Source of the DNA: CALKWS01 sp051020515 | GTDB lineage: Bacteria > Actinomycetota > Actinomycetes > Actinomycetales > Beutenbergiaceae | Reading direction: 5' to 3' | Assembly: GCF_051020515.1 (NCBI RefSeq) | Contig: NZ_CP194857.1 | Coordinates: forward strand, 4,092,001-4,156,000 | Length of the DNA stretch: 64,000 nt | Part shown: positions 44,979-53,049 of the stretch, in pieces | Position numbering within the stretch: position 1 is the first letter of the stretch | How the letters are laid out: each line of letters begins with the position of its first letter | Notes under the pieces: generated by a model | The model's database searches: none | Seen by the model: only the letters and a program-made list of their open reading frames with translations | Told to the model about the DNA's origin: nothing | Translations under genes and position numbers: made by a program

Positions 44979-45055
44979 TGGTCGGGATGACAGGATTTGA
45001 ACCTGCGACCTTCCGCTCCCAAAGCGGACGCGCTACCAACCTGCGCCACATCCCG
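44979..45055 (-). tRNA. tRNA-Pro (anticodon TGG)
   Basis: A 77-base cloverleaf on the minus strand including an encoded CCA. The acceptor stem CGGGATG pairs with CATCCCG before discriminator A and CCA. The anticodon loop TTTGGGA gives TGG, reading CCN proline codons. The T-loop GGTTCAAATCC is intact. Confidence 0.95.
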
Positions 45056-45167
45056 AGGCAACCACACGGCGCCAATCAGGGATTCTATCCCTGCCAACCC
45101 CCTACCCGGCACCACCGAAGGGGGCTGCTCGATCGGCCGCGCGAAGGATGTAGAATTGCTGCCGCAC

Positions 45168-45241
45168 GCGGGTGTAGCTCAATGGTAGAGCCTCTGCCTT
45201 CCAAGCAGATGGTGCGAGTTCGATTCTCGTCACCCGCTCCA
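45168..45241 (+). tRNA. tRNA-Gly (anticodon TCC)
   Basis: A 74-base cloverleaf including an encoded CCA. The acceptor GCGGGTG pairs with CACCCGC, the discriminator is T, and the anticodon loop CTTCCAA gives TCC (Gly). The T-loop GTTCGATTC is intact. A TAGAAT at 45151-45156 upstream is a plausible -10. Confidence 0.95.
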
Positions 45242-45394
45242 TGAGGTCGGAGCAGGCCGTGCCCACATCGACGTGGGCCGGGCCCCGACGGTCTCCGACG
45301 CGGTGCGCGTGGGGCGCGCCGTCTGCGGGCACGCTGCTGCTGCCGCAAGGATGGCGCAGCCCCACGTGCAAGCCCCGGGAGGTAGGGACGACTC

Positions 45395-45424
45395 AGGGCC
45401 GCCACCCGCTGGGGTGACGGCCCT
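45395..45424 (-). terminator. Hairpin downstream of rpmF
   Basis: Arms AGGGCCGCCACCC (45395-45407) and GGGTGACGGCCCT (45412-45424) pair over 13 bp with one mismatch around a 4-base loop. It lies 22 bases beyond the rpmF stop on the minus strand. No U-tract follows, as is common in high-GC actinobacteria. The rest of 45242-45445 shows no gene. Confidence 0.55.
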
Positions 45425-45445
45425 GGAATCCGTGCGGTGGCCGAC

Positions 45446-45616
45446 TCAGTCGTCGGTATCGACCAGGCCACGCTCGACGGCGCGGGCCAGGCGCCGCGGC
45501 ACCCTGACCTCACGCCCGCCGGCGCGGACGGGTACGAGGTCCGCGGCCTTGGTCTTCCACTGCGAGCGGCGCGAGCGGGTGTTGCTGCGCGAGAGCTTGC
45601 GCTTGGGAACTGCCAT
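45446..45616 (-). CDS. rpmF: 50S ribosomal protein L32
   Basis: A 56-residue L32 protein: AVPKRKLSRSNTRSRRSQWK is the N-terminal signature. It has no cysteines, so it is the zinc-independent (C-minus) form. The ATG at 45616 begins the conserved sequence; the frame is open further upstream without conservation. It follows the L31 gene on the same strand (91 bases), suggesting co-expression. Confidence 0.95.
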   Translation of the reverse strand: MAVPKRKLSRSNTRSRRSQWKTKAADLVPVRAGGREVRVPRRLARAVERGLVDTDD

Positions 45617-45707
45617 GAGCCCTACCTCCCCTTCCGTCGAGAGTTGTCTGTGTGATGGTCGCCCCGGCCACGAAGGGCCGACGGCGTGGGTCACCGAGCG
45701 GGGACGC

Positions 45708-45962
45708 CTACTTGCCCTCGGGCTTGGCGTAGCGGCGGCGGAACTTCTCCACCCGGCCCGCGGTGTCCATGATCTTCTGCTTGCCCGTGTAGAACGGGTG
45801 CGAAGCGGCGGAGATGTCGACGTCGACCACCGGGTAGGTGTTGCCGTCCTCCCACTCCACGGTGTTCTCCGAGGTGATGGTGGACTTCGTCAGGATCGAG
45901 AAGTCGGCGGAGATGTCGCGGAACACCACCTGGTGGTACTCCGGGTGAATGTCCTTCTTCAT
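45708..45962 (-). CDS. rpmE2: 50S ribosomal protein L31 type B
   Basis: An 84-residue L31 of the type B class: MKKDIHPEYHQVVFRD at the start, SHPFYTGKQKIMDTAGRVEK and FRRRYAKPE at the end. Type B lacks the CXXC zinc motif of type A and is often Zur-controlled; I see no convincing Zur box in 45963-46110. Placed directly upstream of rpmF on the minus strand. The 270-base region 45963-46232 upstream holds only a short GGTCCG/CGGACC hairpin at 46058-46071. Confidence 0.94.
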   Translation of the reverse strand: MKKDIHPEYHQVVFRDISADFSILTKSTITSENTVEWEDGNTYPVVDVDISAASHPFYTGKQKIMDTAGRVEKFRRRYAKPEGK

Positions 45963-46232
45963 GTCTGCTTCCTACGTAGTTCGACGGCGCGGGCTCTGGT
46001 TGCCAGCGGGCTGGTGGCTCCGGACAAGGCCCAGACAACGAGTCAGGCGCGTGCGCTGGTCCGTTCGGACCGGATTGCACGCCGCAGCAAGGATTGCCAG
46101 TCACGCTGCGCCCGGGACATCATACCCACATCCCGACCCCGACAGCGATGCGTCGCCGATGTGGCACCGCGCACACCCGGACCGCCGCCCCCGCATCCTG
46201 CCGGCCCGTGCACGCGACGTCCGGTCGGCTCC

Positions 46233-47255
46233 TCACCCATTCTCCCGGGTGTCCGCGCGGCTGCGCACCCGATAGGCCGCCAACACCGCCACGGCGGTAG
46301 CGGCGTCGTCGACCGTCACCACGAACTGGCGCCCGTTGCGGCGGGTGACCTGGATGGCCTCTCCGGTGCGCAGCACCACTCCGAACCGTCCCGGCACGAA
46401 CCGCAGACCCACTCCCCCGAACTCCCCGGCCGGATTGACATCCACCACACCGACGGAGTCGATGTCCGCCAGCGGCACCCGCAACCGGGGCAATCCCACC
46501 AGCGAGGTCACGGTGAGCCCATCCCGGCCCGCGCGGACCCGGAATGCCCCGGTTACGGCGGCGGCCACCATCAGGATCGCCAGCGTGCCGGTGAGGATCC
46601 ACGGCATCGTCGGGTCGGTGGGGATCAACCAGGCCGCGATGGTGCCCAGCAGCAGCGCGACCAGGCTGACCGCGAGGATGCCCATGCCCGATCCGCCCAA
46701 GGTCGTGACGCGTAGCCAGGCCACGTCCTCTCCCTCAGCAAGATCGAGGGGTTCGGAGGAGCGTTCCGGCTTGGTGACCGCAGGCATGTGCGGTTGGGCG
46801 AACCAGCCACCGGCCCCGGCGGCCAGTCCCACCAGCGAACTGATCAGCACCGCCGGGGTGATCGTGGCGACCTGTGTCGCATCGTCCAGGCCCCGCTGGA
46901 CCATCAGCGACCAGGTGCTCAGCACCGTGAGCATCGCCGACAGTCCGGCTGCGGTGGCGCCCAGGAACCGGTAGGTCACGCCCTGATCACCCAGTTTGAG
47001 CCCCGGCAGGGCGCTCAGGCCCATGAGCGCGGGCACACCGAAGCCGGTCAGCACGGTCACCGCAATCACGGTCCATAGCGGAGCGAACCCATCGGGCGCG
47101 CCGGCGGCGTCCCAATGGATGGCCACCGGGTTCGGTAGTGCGGGGGCAATGGCCACCTGGACGATCACGGCCGCGGCCGTCAGCATCGCCGGGATCAGGA
47201 TGGTGACGAGGCCGAACCTGCTGACCGTGCCGTTGCTGGTGGGTTCAGCGGTCAT
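46233..47255 (-). CDS. DUF1648 integral membrane protein
   Basis: A 340-residue membrane protein with about seven hydrophobic segments. The N-terminal part carries the DUF1648 pattern (LPNPVAIHWDAAGAPDGFAP). A C-terminal soluble region of about 110 residues (FRVRAGRDGLTVTSLVG, RRNGRQFVVTVDD) resembles bacterial PH-like domains. Its start overlaps the end of the GntR regulator gene by 11 bases, so the regulator and membrane protein form one operon, a common pairing with YtrA-type GntR proteins. Function unknown; possibly envelope-stress related. Confidence 0.83.
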   Translation of the reverse strand: MTAEPTSNGTVSRFGLVTILIPAMLTAAAVIVQVAIAPALPNPVAIHWDAAGAPDGFAPLWTVIAVTVLTGFGVPALMGLSALPGLKLGDQGVTYRFLGATAAGLSAMLTVLSTWSLMVQRGLDDATQVATITPAVLISSLVGLAAGAGGWFAQPHMPAVTKPERSSEPLDLAEGEDVAWLRVTTLGGSGMGILAVSLVALLLGTIAAWLIPTDPTMPWILTGTLAILMVAAAVTGAFRVRAGRDGLTVTSLVGLPRLRVPLADIDSVGVVDVNPAGEFGGVGLRFVPGRFGVVLRTGEAIQVTRRNGRQFVVTVDDAATAVAVLAAYRVRSRADTRENG

Positions 47256-47601
47256 CGGAGAGCTCCTTCACGATCGAGGCAAGTGTTTCGGTGGACAAAC
47301 CCAGGGCCCGGGCCCGTTCGACGAGGTCGAGAACGTCGCGATGGATCTGGGCCAGTTGGCCCGCGGCTTCTGTCAGCACTGCGCCCCTGCCACGGCGCAT
47401 CGTCACCAGACCCTCATCGCGCAGGTCCTGGTAGGCCTTCAGCACGGTGTGCAGGTTGACATCCAGTGCGGCGGCCACCTCCCTGGCCGAGGGCAGCCGT
47501 TCGCCGGGCCGGATCCGGCCTGCGGCCGCGCCGGCCCGTACCGAGGCCGCCACCTGCTCGAACAGGGGCGTCTCGCTCGACTGGTCGACCCGGATCAACA
47601 T
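47245..47601 (-). CDS. GntR-family (YtrA subfamily) transcriptional regulator
   Basis: A 118-residue short GntR regulator: winged helix PLFEQVAASVRAGAAAGRIR, RLPSAREVAAALDVNLHTV and LKAYQDLRDEGLVTMRRGRG (about 10-75), then one helical tail of about 40 residues, the YtrA pattern. ATG at 47601 begins LIRVDQSSETPLFEQV. The upstream region carries an inverted repeat over a -10-like TATAAC, suggesting autoregulation and a leaderless message. Coupled to the DUF1648 gene downstream. Confidence 0.88.
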   Translation of the reverse strand: MLIRVDQSSETPLFEQVAASVRAGAAAGRIRPGERLPSAREVAAALDVNLHTVLKAYQDLRDEGLVTMRRGRGAVLTEAAGQLAQIHRDVLDLVERARALGLSTETLASIVKELSDDR

Positions 47602-47604
47602 CTG

Positions 47605-47637
47605 ACTGTTATATAAGAACTGTAACAGTTGAAGCAA
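47605..47637 (-). promoter_or_regulatory. Promoter/operator of the GntR-DUF1648 operon
   Basis: On the minus strand, TTGCTT (47632-47637) and TATAAC (47608-47613) are 18 bases apart; the ATG follows 6 bases after the -10. A 7-bp perfect inverted repeat, ACTGTTA (47605-47611) and TAACAGT (47623-47629), straddles the -10 and is a likely GntR operator. The region is strikingly AT-rich for this genome. Confidence 0.6.
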
Positions 47638-47850
47638 GGTGGTCAAGGAATAAACCCGTGCCCTCCCTGGCTGTAGCGGGTGGCAGCCGTCGCCCGGGAT
47701 GAGTTGCGGCTCGCGTTCGCAGGAACTGCGGCTCGCGTTCGTGATTCGAGACGATCCGGGCTGGCGACGACATCGGGCGCCGAGCATGGCAGGCTGGCAG
47801 CGGAATCTCGTCCGGGCGCAGAACGGTGCCCGCCGAACAGGAGGAAACCT

Positions 47851-48786
47851 ATGGCTCGCATCTACGACAACGCCACCGACCTGGTCGGTAACACGCCGCT
47901 GGTGCGGTTGAACAAACTCACCGAGGGACTTGGGGCCACCGTGCTGGCCAAGCTCGAGTTCTATAACCCCGCCTCCAGCGTGAAGGACCGGATCGGGGTG
48001 TCGATCGTCGACGCGGCCGAAGCCTCCGGTGAACTCCCCCCGGGTGGCACCATCGTGGAGGCCACCAGTGGGAACACCGGTATCGCGCTGGCCTTCGTCG
48101 GTGCTGCCCGTGGCTACAACGTCGTGCTGACCATGCCCGAGACCATGTCCAACGAGCGCAAGATGCTGCTCAAGGCCTACGGCGCCGAGCTCATCCTCAC
48201 CCCCGGCTCGGAGGGCATGAAGGGGGCTGTGGCCAAGGCGGAGCAGGTGGCGGCCGAGCGTGAGGGCGCCGTTCTGGCCCGCCAGTTCGCCAACGAAGCC
48301 AATCCCGCCATCCACCGCAAGACCACCGCCGAGGAGGTCTGGAACGACACCGACGGCGAGATCGACATTTTCGTCTCCGGGATCGGCACCGGTGGCACGA
48401 TCACCGGAGTCGGCCAGGTACTCAAGGAGCGCAAGCCGCAGGTGCAGATCATCGCGGTGGAGCCGGCCGAGTCCCCGATCCTCAACGGCGGAGACCCCGG
48501 GCCGCACAAGATCCAGGGCCTGGGCGCCAACTTCGTCCCGGAGATCCTGGACACCTCCGTCTACGACGAGGTGATCGACGTCGACGCCCAGACCGCGGTC
48601 AAGCAGGCCCGGCGCGCGGCGACCGAGGAAGGTTTGCTGGTCGGCATCTCCTCCGGTGCCGCGATCGACGCCGCGCTGCAGGTGGCCGCGCGTCCGGAGA
48701 ACGAGGGCAAGACCATCGTGGTGGTGATCCCCTCCTTCGGTGAGCGGTACCTGTCCACCATCCTGTACGCCGACCTCGCCGAATGA
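47851..48786 (+). CDS. cysK: Cysteine synthase A (O-acetylserine sulfhydrylase)
   Basis: PLP enzyme making cysteine from O-acetylserine and sulfide, 311 aa. The PLP lysine is in NPASSVKDRIG (about residue 44), the substrate loop is EATSGNTGIALAFVGAARG, and the phosphate-binding loop is GIGTGGTITGVGQVL. The C-terminal region VGISSGAAIDAAL is conserved. The ATG follows a strong AGGAGG. cysE overlaps its stop by ATGA, so the cysteine-synthase complex partners are made together. Confidence 0.95.
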   Translation: MARIYDNATDLVGNTPLVRLNKLTEGLGATVLAKLEFYNPASSVKDRIGVSIVDAAEASGELPPGGTIVEATSGNTGIALAFVGAARGYNVVLTMPETMSNERKMLLKAYGAELILTPGSEGMKGAVAKAEQVAAEREGAVLARQFANEANPAIHRKTTAEEVWNDTDGEIDIFVSGIGTGGTITGVGQVLKERKPQVQIIAVEPAESPILNGGDPGPHKIQGLGANFVPEILDTSVYDEVIDVDAQTAVKQARRAATEEGLLVGISSGAAIDAALQVAARPENEGKTIVVVIPSFGERYLSTILYADLAE

Positions 48787-49418
48787 GTTACCCCTACATC
48801 ACCCACACCGCAGCGATGCACCCCGCAGCCTCCGGCACCACCTGGTCCGGGGTGCGCGCGCGGGTGCGCGAGGACCTCGAGACGGCCAAGCAGCGCGACC
48901 CGGCCGCCCGGACTTCTGTCGAAGTTGCGCTGACCTACCCGGGCGTGCACGCCCTGTGGATCTACAGGCTGGCCCACCATCTGTGGAACCTGGGTGGCCC
49001 GGCCAAGTTGCCCGCGCGGCTCATCTCCCACTTCGCCCGGATATTCACCGGGGTGGAGATCCACCCCGGTGCGGCGATCGGACGGCGCTTCTTCATCGAC
49101 CACGGGATGGGTGTCGTGGTCGGGGAGACCGCGGTGGTCGGTGATGACGTCCTCATGTTTCACACCTCCACCCTGGGTGGGCGCTCGATGTCCAAGGGCA
49201 AGCGTCACCCCACCGTCGGCGACCGGGTGATGATCGGTGCCGGAGCGAAGGTCCTCGGCCCGATCACCCTCGGTGATGACGTCCAGGTCGGCGCCAACGC
49301 GGTCGTGGTGCGGGACGTACCGGCGAACTCGGTGGTGGTGGGGGTCCCCGGGCAGGTGCGCAACCGGCCGACGACGTCGGCGTTCGGGGACCTGGAGGAC
49401 CCGGCCCTGTACATCTGA
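48783..49418 (+). CDS. cysE: Serine O-acetyltransferase CysE/EpsC
   Basis: Acetylates serine to O-acetylserine for CysK. The 211-residue protein has an N-terminal helical domain (VEVALTYPGVHALWIYRLAH) and a left-handed beta-helix of hexapeptide repeats (GVEIHPGAAIGRRFFIDHG, VGDDVLMFHTSTLGGRS, PTVGDRVMIGAGAKVLG). The catalytic Asp-His pair is in FIDHGMG. Its C-terminus ends in Ile, the residue that inserts into the CysK active site in the cysteine-synthase complex. Start overlaps cysK by 4 bases. Confidence 0.95.
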   Translation: MSYPYITHTAAMHPAASGTTWSGVRARVREDLETAKQRDPAARTSVEVALTYPGVHALWIYRLAHHLWNLGGPAKLPARLISHFARIFTGVEIHPGAAIGRRFFIDHGMGVVVGETAVVGDDVLMFHTSTLGGRSMSKGKRHPTVGDRVMIGAGAKVLGPITLGDDVQVGANAVVVRDVPANSVVVGVPGQVRNRPTTSAFGDLEDPALYI

Positions 49419-49419
49419 G

Positions 49420-49761
49420 TCAGAGCCCGGGCTGCCAGCCCGCCCCCCGTAGATCCACCCGGAGGGGATCCGCGCTGCGAAGCGCGGTCCCTTCGTTGCG
49501 GTAGTGCACCGCGGCCCGCTCGCGCAAGTGCTCCGGTACCAACCCAGTGGCCGGAACCACCCGCCACCAGGGCACCTGGTGGCCATGGATGGACATGATC
49601 CGGCCCACAGTTCGCGCCGAGCCGCGTCCGGTCAGGACCCGGGCGGCGTCGGCGATCGCGCCGTAACTGCTGGCCCGGCCCGGGGGGATCTGGGCCACCA
49701 GGTCCAACACCAGGTCGGCGTACTCCTCCCCCGCGCTGGGCGGGTCTTCCGCGGCGTCCAT
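49420..49761 (-). CDS. Alkyltransferase-like (ATL) protein, MGMT family without catalytic Cys
   Basis: A 113-residue protein of the MGMT C-terminal domain family: LVLDLVAQIPPGRASSYGAI, GSARTVGRIM and HGHQVPWWRVVPATGLV. Where MGMT has PCHR this has PWWR, so it cannot accept alkyl groups. ATL proteins bind O6-alkylguanine and flag it for nucleotide-excision repair. Convergent with cysE, 1 base apart. Its -10 (TAGGGT) overlaps the -10 of the divergent membrane-protein gene. Confidence 0.88.
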   Translation of the reverse strand: MDAAEDPPSAGEEYADLVLDLVAQIPPGRASSYGAIADAARVLTGRGSARTVGRIMSIHGHQVPWWRVVPATGLVPEHLRERAAVHYRNEGTALRSADPLRVDLRGAGWQPGL

Positions 49762-49768
49762 CCCGGCC

Positions 49769-49775
49769 TACCCTA
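49769..49775. promoter_or_regulatory. Symmetric bidirectional -10 element
   Basis: TACCCTA reads TACCCT on the plus strand, 7 bases before the ATG at 49782, and TAGGGT on the minus strand, 8 bases before the ATG at 49761. The same seven bases can thus serve both divergent, leaderless genes. The gene starts are only 20 bases apart, leaving no room for separate promoters. Confidence 0.55.
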
Positions 49776-49781
49776 GAGGGG

Positions 49782-50488
49782 ATGAGTCACAGCACCGCCT
49801 GCGTCCACTGCGGCGACACCGATGATCACGTCCATCTGGACAGTGCCGAGCACGCTCGGTCCCGGCGTCGTGCGCTGCTGTACGCCGTCGCCGCACGCGC
49901 GGTGATGGTGGTCGCGGCGATACTGACGATCCTGTTGGCCCTGCCGACCCCCGCGGCGGCGGCCGGTCTCGCTGCCGGCATCGCCCTGTGGGCGCTGAGT
50001 ACCGGGCAGGGGTGCTCACCTCGGCGCTTCTGGCAAGCCGGCTGGGGCGGACCCGGGCGCTGATGCTCGGGGCACTCCTCGCGGCGGCGCTGACGCCCGC
50101 GTTGGCCGCGATCGCCGCGCGGATGGATCCGATGGTTTGGACGTTTGCCGCCGCGATCGCGGTGGGCTACCTGACCGGTGCCTTCGCCGCCGAGGCCGTA
50201 CGCCTGTGGCGGCTGCGGGCGCTGCTGGCCCAGGACACCCGGGAGGGTGAGGTGGCGCGCGATTCCGCGACGATCACCCGTCACCAGGACCGGGACCTGG
50301 CCGACCTGGCCGCGACCGCAGCATTGGCGGTGCTGGTGGGCGGCTACGTATGGGCGACCGGGGTGCTCCCACTGCTGGTGCTCGTGCTGGTGCCCCTGCA
50401 CGTGGCGATCGTGGCGCTATTGCGGCGCACCGCAGTTCGCCAACCCCACCATCGCCGGGTGGAACTGCGTCAGCGCGACGACTCGTAG
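49782..50488 (+). CDS. Small integral membrane protein with N-terminal Cys/His motif (probably frameshifted)
   Basis: I do not recognise this family. The first 76 residues carry a short CVHCGDTDDHVH motif, possibly metal-binding, and two hydrophobic helices. The rest, in another frame from about 50012, carries further helices (LMLGALLAAALTPALAAIAA, LLVLVLVPLHVAIVALL). Adding one G to the G4 run at 50009-50012 joins them as STGQGVLTSALLASRLGRT, giving 235 aa. Alternatively these are two overlapping genes (49782-50063 and 49988-50488). The 3' end overlaps that of rpiB. Confidence 0.6.
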
Positions 50489-50919
50489 TCGCCGACCAGG
50501 TCGATGCGGCGCTGGTGGCGCTCGGCGCCGCTGAACGGCTCGGCCAGGAACGCCTCAACGATCTCGATCGCCTCGGCCTCGGTGTGCTGGCGGGCACCGA
50601 TGCCGGCGACGTTGGCGTCGTTGTGGGCGCGGGCGAGGGTGGCCGTTTCCACGCCCCAGACCAGGGCCGCCCGCGCGCCGTCGACCTTGTTCGCCGCGAT
50701 CTGTTCGCCATTGCCGCTGCCGCCGATCACCAATCCCAGCGAGCCCGGCTCCGCGACCGTGGCCTCGGCGGCAGCGAAGCAGTACGCCGGGTAGTCGTCC
50801 TCGGCGTCATAGGAATGGGCACCGTGGTCGACGACGTCGTGGCCGGCGGTGCGCAGGTGCTGCAGGAGGACGGTCTTCAGTTCGTAGCCGGCGTGATCCG
50901 CCGCGATGTGGATGCGCAT
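50470..50919 (-). CDS. rpiB: Ribose-5-phosphate isomerase B
   Basis: Interconverts ribose 5-phosphate and ribulose 5-phosphate. The 149-residue RpiB shows IHIAADHAGYELKTVLLQHL, DYPAYCFAAAEATVAEPGSL, VIGGSGNGEQIAANKVDG and ARAHNDANVAGIGARQH. The Cys in YPAYCF is at about residue 48; many RpiB enzymes use a Cys around 66-72, while actinobacterial forms use an alternative acidic residue. ATG at 50919 begins MRIHIAADHAG; an ATG three codons upstream (50928) is also possible. Confidence 0.92.
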   Translation of the reverse strand: MRIHIAADHAGYELKTVLLQHLRTAGHDVVDHGAHSYDAEDDYPAYCFAAAEATVAEPGSLGLVIGGSGNGEQIAANKVDGARAALVWGVETATLARAHNDANVAGIGARQHTEAEAIEIVEAFLAEPFSGAERHQRRIDLVGDYESSR

Positions 50920-50986
50920 GGCTTCCATTGTGCCGCGTGCTGGGCGCACCCGCGTCCAGCACGCCCGCGACTCACCCGCCGGCTGC

Positions 50987-51493
50987 TCAACCGGTGGCCA
51001 GGCCGGCTGCGCGCCACTCCTCGAAGCCCCCGGCCAGGAACGCCGGACGAGCCAGGTCCACCTCGCCCAGCGCCTGGGCGAGCGCGGCGGCCTCCACGCC
51101 GTCCGTGCTGACCAGGATCGCGCCGCCACCCTCGCGGTGGCGCACCAACCAGGTGATGAGCAGGTGCGCCTCGATCTGCACCACCTCGGGTGTGACGCCG
51201 CCCGGTGCGCTGCCGGTCAACTGGCCATCACGGGCCCGGTGCCACGCCGGCCGGATGTCCACCAGAACGGCCCTGCCGTGCAACGCGTCCTGGTAGGCGG
51301 CTCTGGGCGTGATCGCCTCCGGGGCCGCCTGAGCTCCGCGGGCGGGGCCGGTCCGAGCCGCGAACAGACGGGGTGCGCGCGTGCGGAGCGCCGTGGGTGC
51401 GCGCGATCCGGAGGAGGAGGGGGTGCGGGCCCGGGCCGGGTAGGCGCTCTGGTCCAGGGCCAGATCCCAGGGGGTGCCGGTGACGACGGCCAT
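50987..51493 (-). CDS. Rhodanese-like protein lacking the active-site cysteine
   Basis: A 168-residue protein with a C-terminal rhodanese fold (about 65-168): ITPRAAYQDALHGRAVLVDI, RPAWHRARDGQLTGS and FLAGGFEEWRAAGLATG. The catalytic loop, normally a Cys-containing motif, reads ILVSTDGVEAAALA with no Cys, so sulfur transfer by the usual mechanism is not expected. The N-terminal about 60 residues are Arg/Ala/Pro/Ser-rich. Start at ATG 51493 after GAAGGA. Role unknown; perhaps regulatory. The 290-base gap 51494-51783 holds no gene I can support. Confidence 0.78.
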   Translation of the reverse strand: MAVVTGTPWDLALDQSAYPARARTPSSSGSRAPTALRTRAPRLFAARTGPARGAQAAPEAITPRAAYQDALHGRAVLVDIRPAWHRARDGQLTGSAPGGVTPEVVQIEAHLLITWLVRHREGGGAILVSTDGVEAAALAQALGEVDLARPAFLAGGFEEWRAAGLATG

Positions 51494-51783
51494 GTGCGGT
51501 GTCCTTCTTCGATCAGGGGTGCGGGGCGCGGGGCGGGATGGGCATTCGCATCCCGCCGGTACACCTCGGTGCAGCCCATGACGACGCTCCGGGCACGGCG
51601 GCCCGGTCCGTGGCGCAGTCGATCGAAGGCATGCCAGCAGTGGATCACTCTCGTGGTGGAATCGGAACCGCCGGCCCGGCCCTCTCGGATACTGAGATGG
51701 CGCCGCGGTCCGGGTCGGGCTGGGCGAGGCCGCTGCCCGCACCGACCCGGAGTCGCCGCCGGGCACTCCCCGGAGCGGACCCG

Positions 51784-52374
51784 TCAGAAGGTGGTGTAGT
51801 TGGCCCGAGCCACGGAGAAGCCGCGACCGCTCATCACCGAGTAGCAGGTCACCCCGCTCTCCTCGCTGGTGCACCAGAAGTCGTTCACGACGGTGGACTC
51901 GCCGTAGTCGAGTTCGGCCAGGCCGTCCGGGGCGGAGGTGGCCGGCTCCTCGCTCAGGCACGGCAGCGTCGCCTCGTCCTCGGACACCTGCAGCACCCGG
52001 CCGTACGGGCCGTCACAGGGCTGATCCGGAACGCTGTAGGAGTGCGAGCCGATCGTGCAAGTGGCGGAGTCGGCGCCGAGTTCGCACCAGATGTTGCCCG
52101 ACGGGGTGACGAATGCGGCCTCGCTGACTGCGTCTTCCGGGGGTTGCAGGGCGGGCTCGTCTTCCTCGTCTTCCTCGTCTTCCTCGGGTTCCTCGGCCTC
52201 TGGCTCCTCCCGCCCGGGTTCCTCGTCGGCGGTAGCAGCCGGCTCGGTGGCGGCTGGGGTCGGCTCACCCTCCGGTCTGGGGTGGCTGATCAGCAGTGCG
52301 ATCAGCACGACCACCAGGATCGAGTCCACCACGATCAACGCCATCACGCCGCGGCTCAGACCACGCGCCGCCAT
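51784..52374 (-). CDS. Membrane-anchored secreted protein with acidic linker
   Basis: A 196-residue protein of unrecognised family. One N-terminal transmembrane helix (GVMALIVVDSILVVVLIALL) is followed by a long Pro/Glu/Asp linker (about 38-75). The extracellular domain of about 115 residues has six cysteines (VTPSGNIWCELGADSATC, PDQPCDGPYGR, DFWCTSEESGVTCYS), suited to disulfides. An ATG with AAGGAGG seven bases upstream marks the start. The frame is continuous with the upstream DsbA-like gene only because that gene has lost a base; the two are separate genes. Confidence 0.78.
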   Translation of the reverse strand: MAARGLSRGVMALIVVDSILVVVLIALLISHPRPEGEPTPAATEPAATADEEPGREEPEAEEPEEDEEDEEDEPALQPPEDAVSEAAFVTPSGNIWCELGADSATCTIGSHSYSVPDQPCDGPYGRVLQVSEDEATLPCLSEEPATSAPDGLAELDYGESTVVNDFWCTSEESGVTCYSVMSGRGFSVARANYTTF

Positions 52375-52438
52375 AGTCAGCACCTCCTTCACCGGTTGGC
52401 GGTCGGCCGGGCACTTCCGGCCACCCGCCGCCGGTACC

Positions 52439-53049
52439 TCAGTCGAAGATCGGGCCCCGGGTACGAGTGCGCTTGAGTTCGAAGAAGCCCTCGAAGCGGC
52501 GGCCTGCACTACCGCGTCCCAGAGCTTACCGGCTTCCTCACCCTTGGGTGCCGGCGTGACCACCGGGCCGAAGAAGGCAATGCCGTTGAACGCCACGACC
52601 GGGGTCCCCACGTCCTGACCCACCAGTCCGATGCCCCGGTCGTGCGACGCCCGCAGGGACTCGTCGTGGGCCCCCGAGTCGGCCAGGTCGATCGCTTCCG
52701 CCGGCAGACCCACCTCCGCCACCGACTCGATCAGCACCTGACGCTGGTCGTCCCGGCGGCCCTGCGGGTGGTACCGGGTGCCGATCGCGTCGTAGAGCGG
52801 CTTGACGTACTCCTGTCCATGGACTTCCCGGATGCCGTTGATCAGGCGGACCGGGGCCATCGCGGTGGCAAGGGAGGCGCGGTAGGACTCGGAGATGTCG
52901 TCCTTGTCCTCGTTCAGCACCGTCAGGGACATCACGTGCCAGTTCACCGTGATGTTACGGACCTTGGCCACCTCGTCCATCCAGCGGGACGTCATCCAAG
53001 CCCACGGGCAAGCGGGGTCGAACCAGAAGTCGGCAACGTCGTCGGTCAT
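52439..53049 (-). CDS. DsbA-family protein, mycothiol-dependent nitroreductase Rv2466c-like (frameshifted)
   Basis: A thioredoxin-fold protein similar to mycobacterial Rv2466c: DFWFDPACPWAWMTSRWMDE, NWHVMSLTVLNEDKDD, GTPVVAFNGIAFFGPVVTPA and GEEAGKLWDAVVQAA. The active site is CPWA rather than CPWC, so only the first Cys remains, which suits mycothiol chemistry. One base is missing near 52500: in the alternative frame the C-terminus reads RFEGFFELKRTRTRGPIFD and stops at 52439, as in Rv2466c. Start at ATG 53049 after AAGGAG. Corrected length about 203 aa. Confidence 0.87.

Noticed and set aside
45963..46110. Zur box upstream of the L31 type B gene
   Set aside because: No sequence resembling the AT-rich Zur palindrome is visible there.
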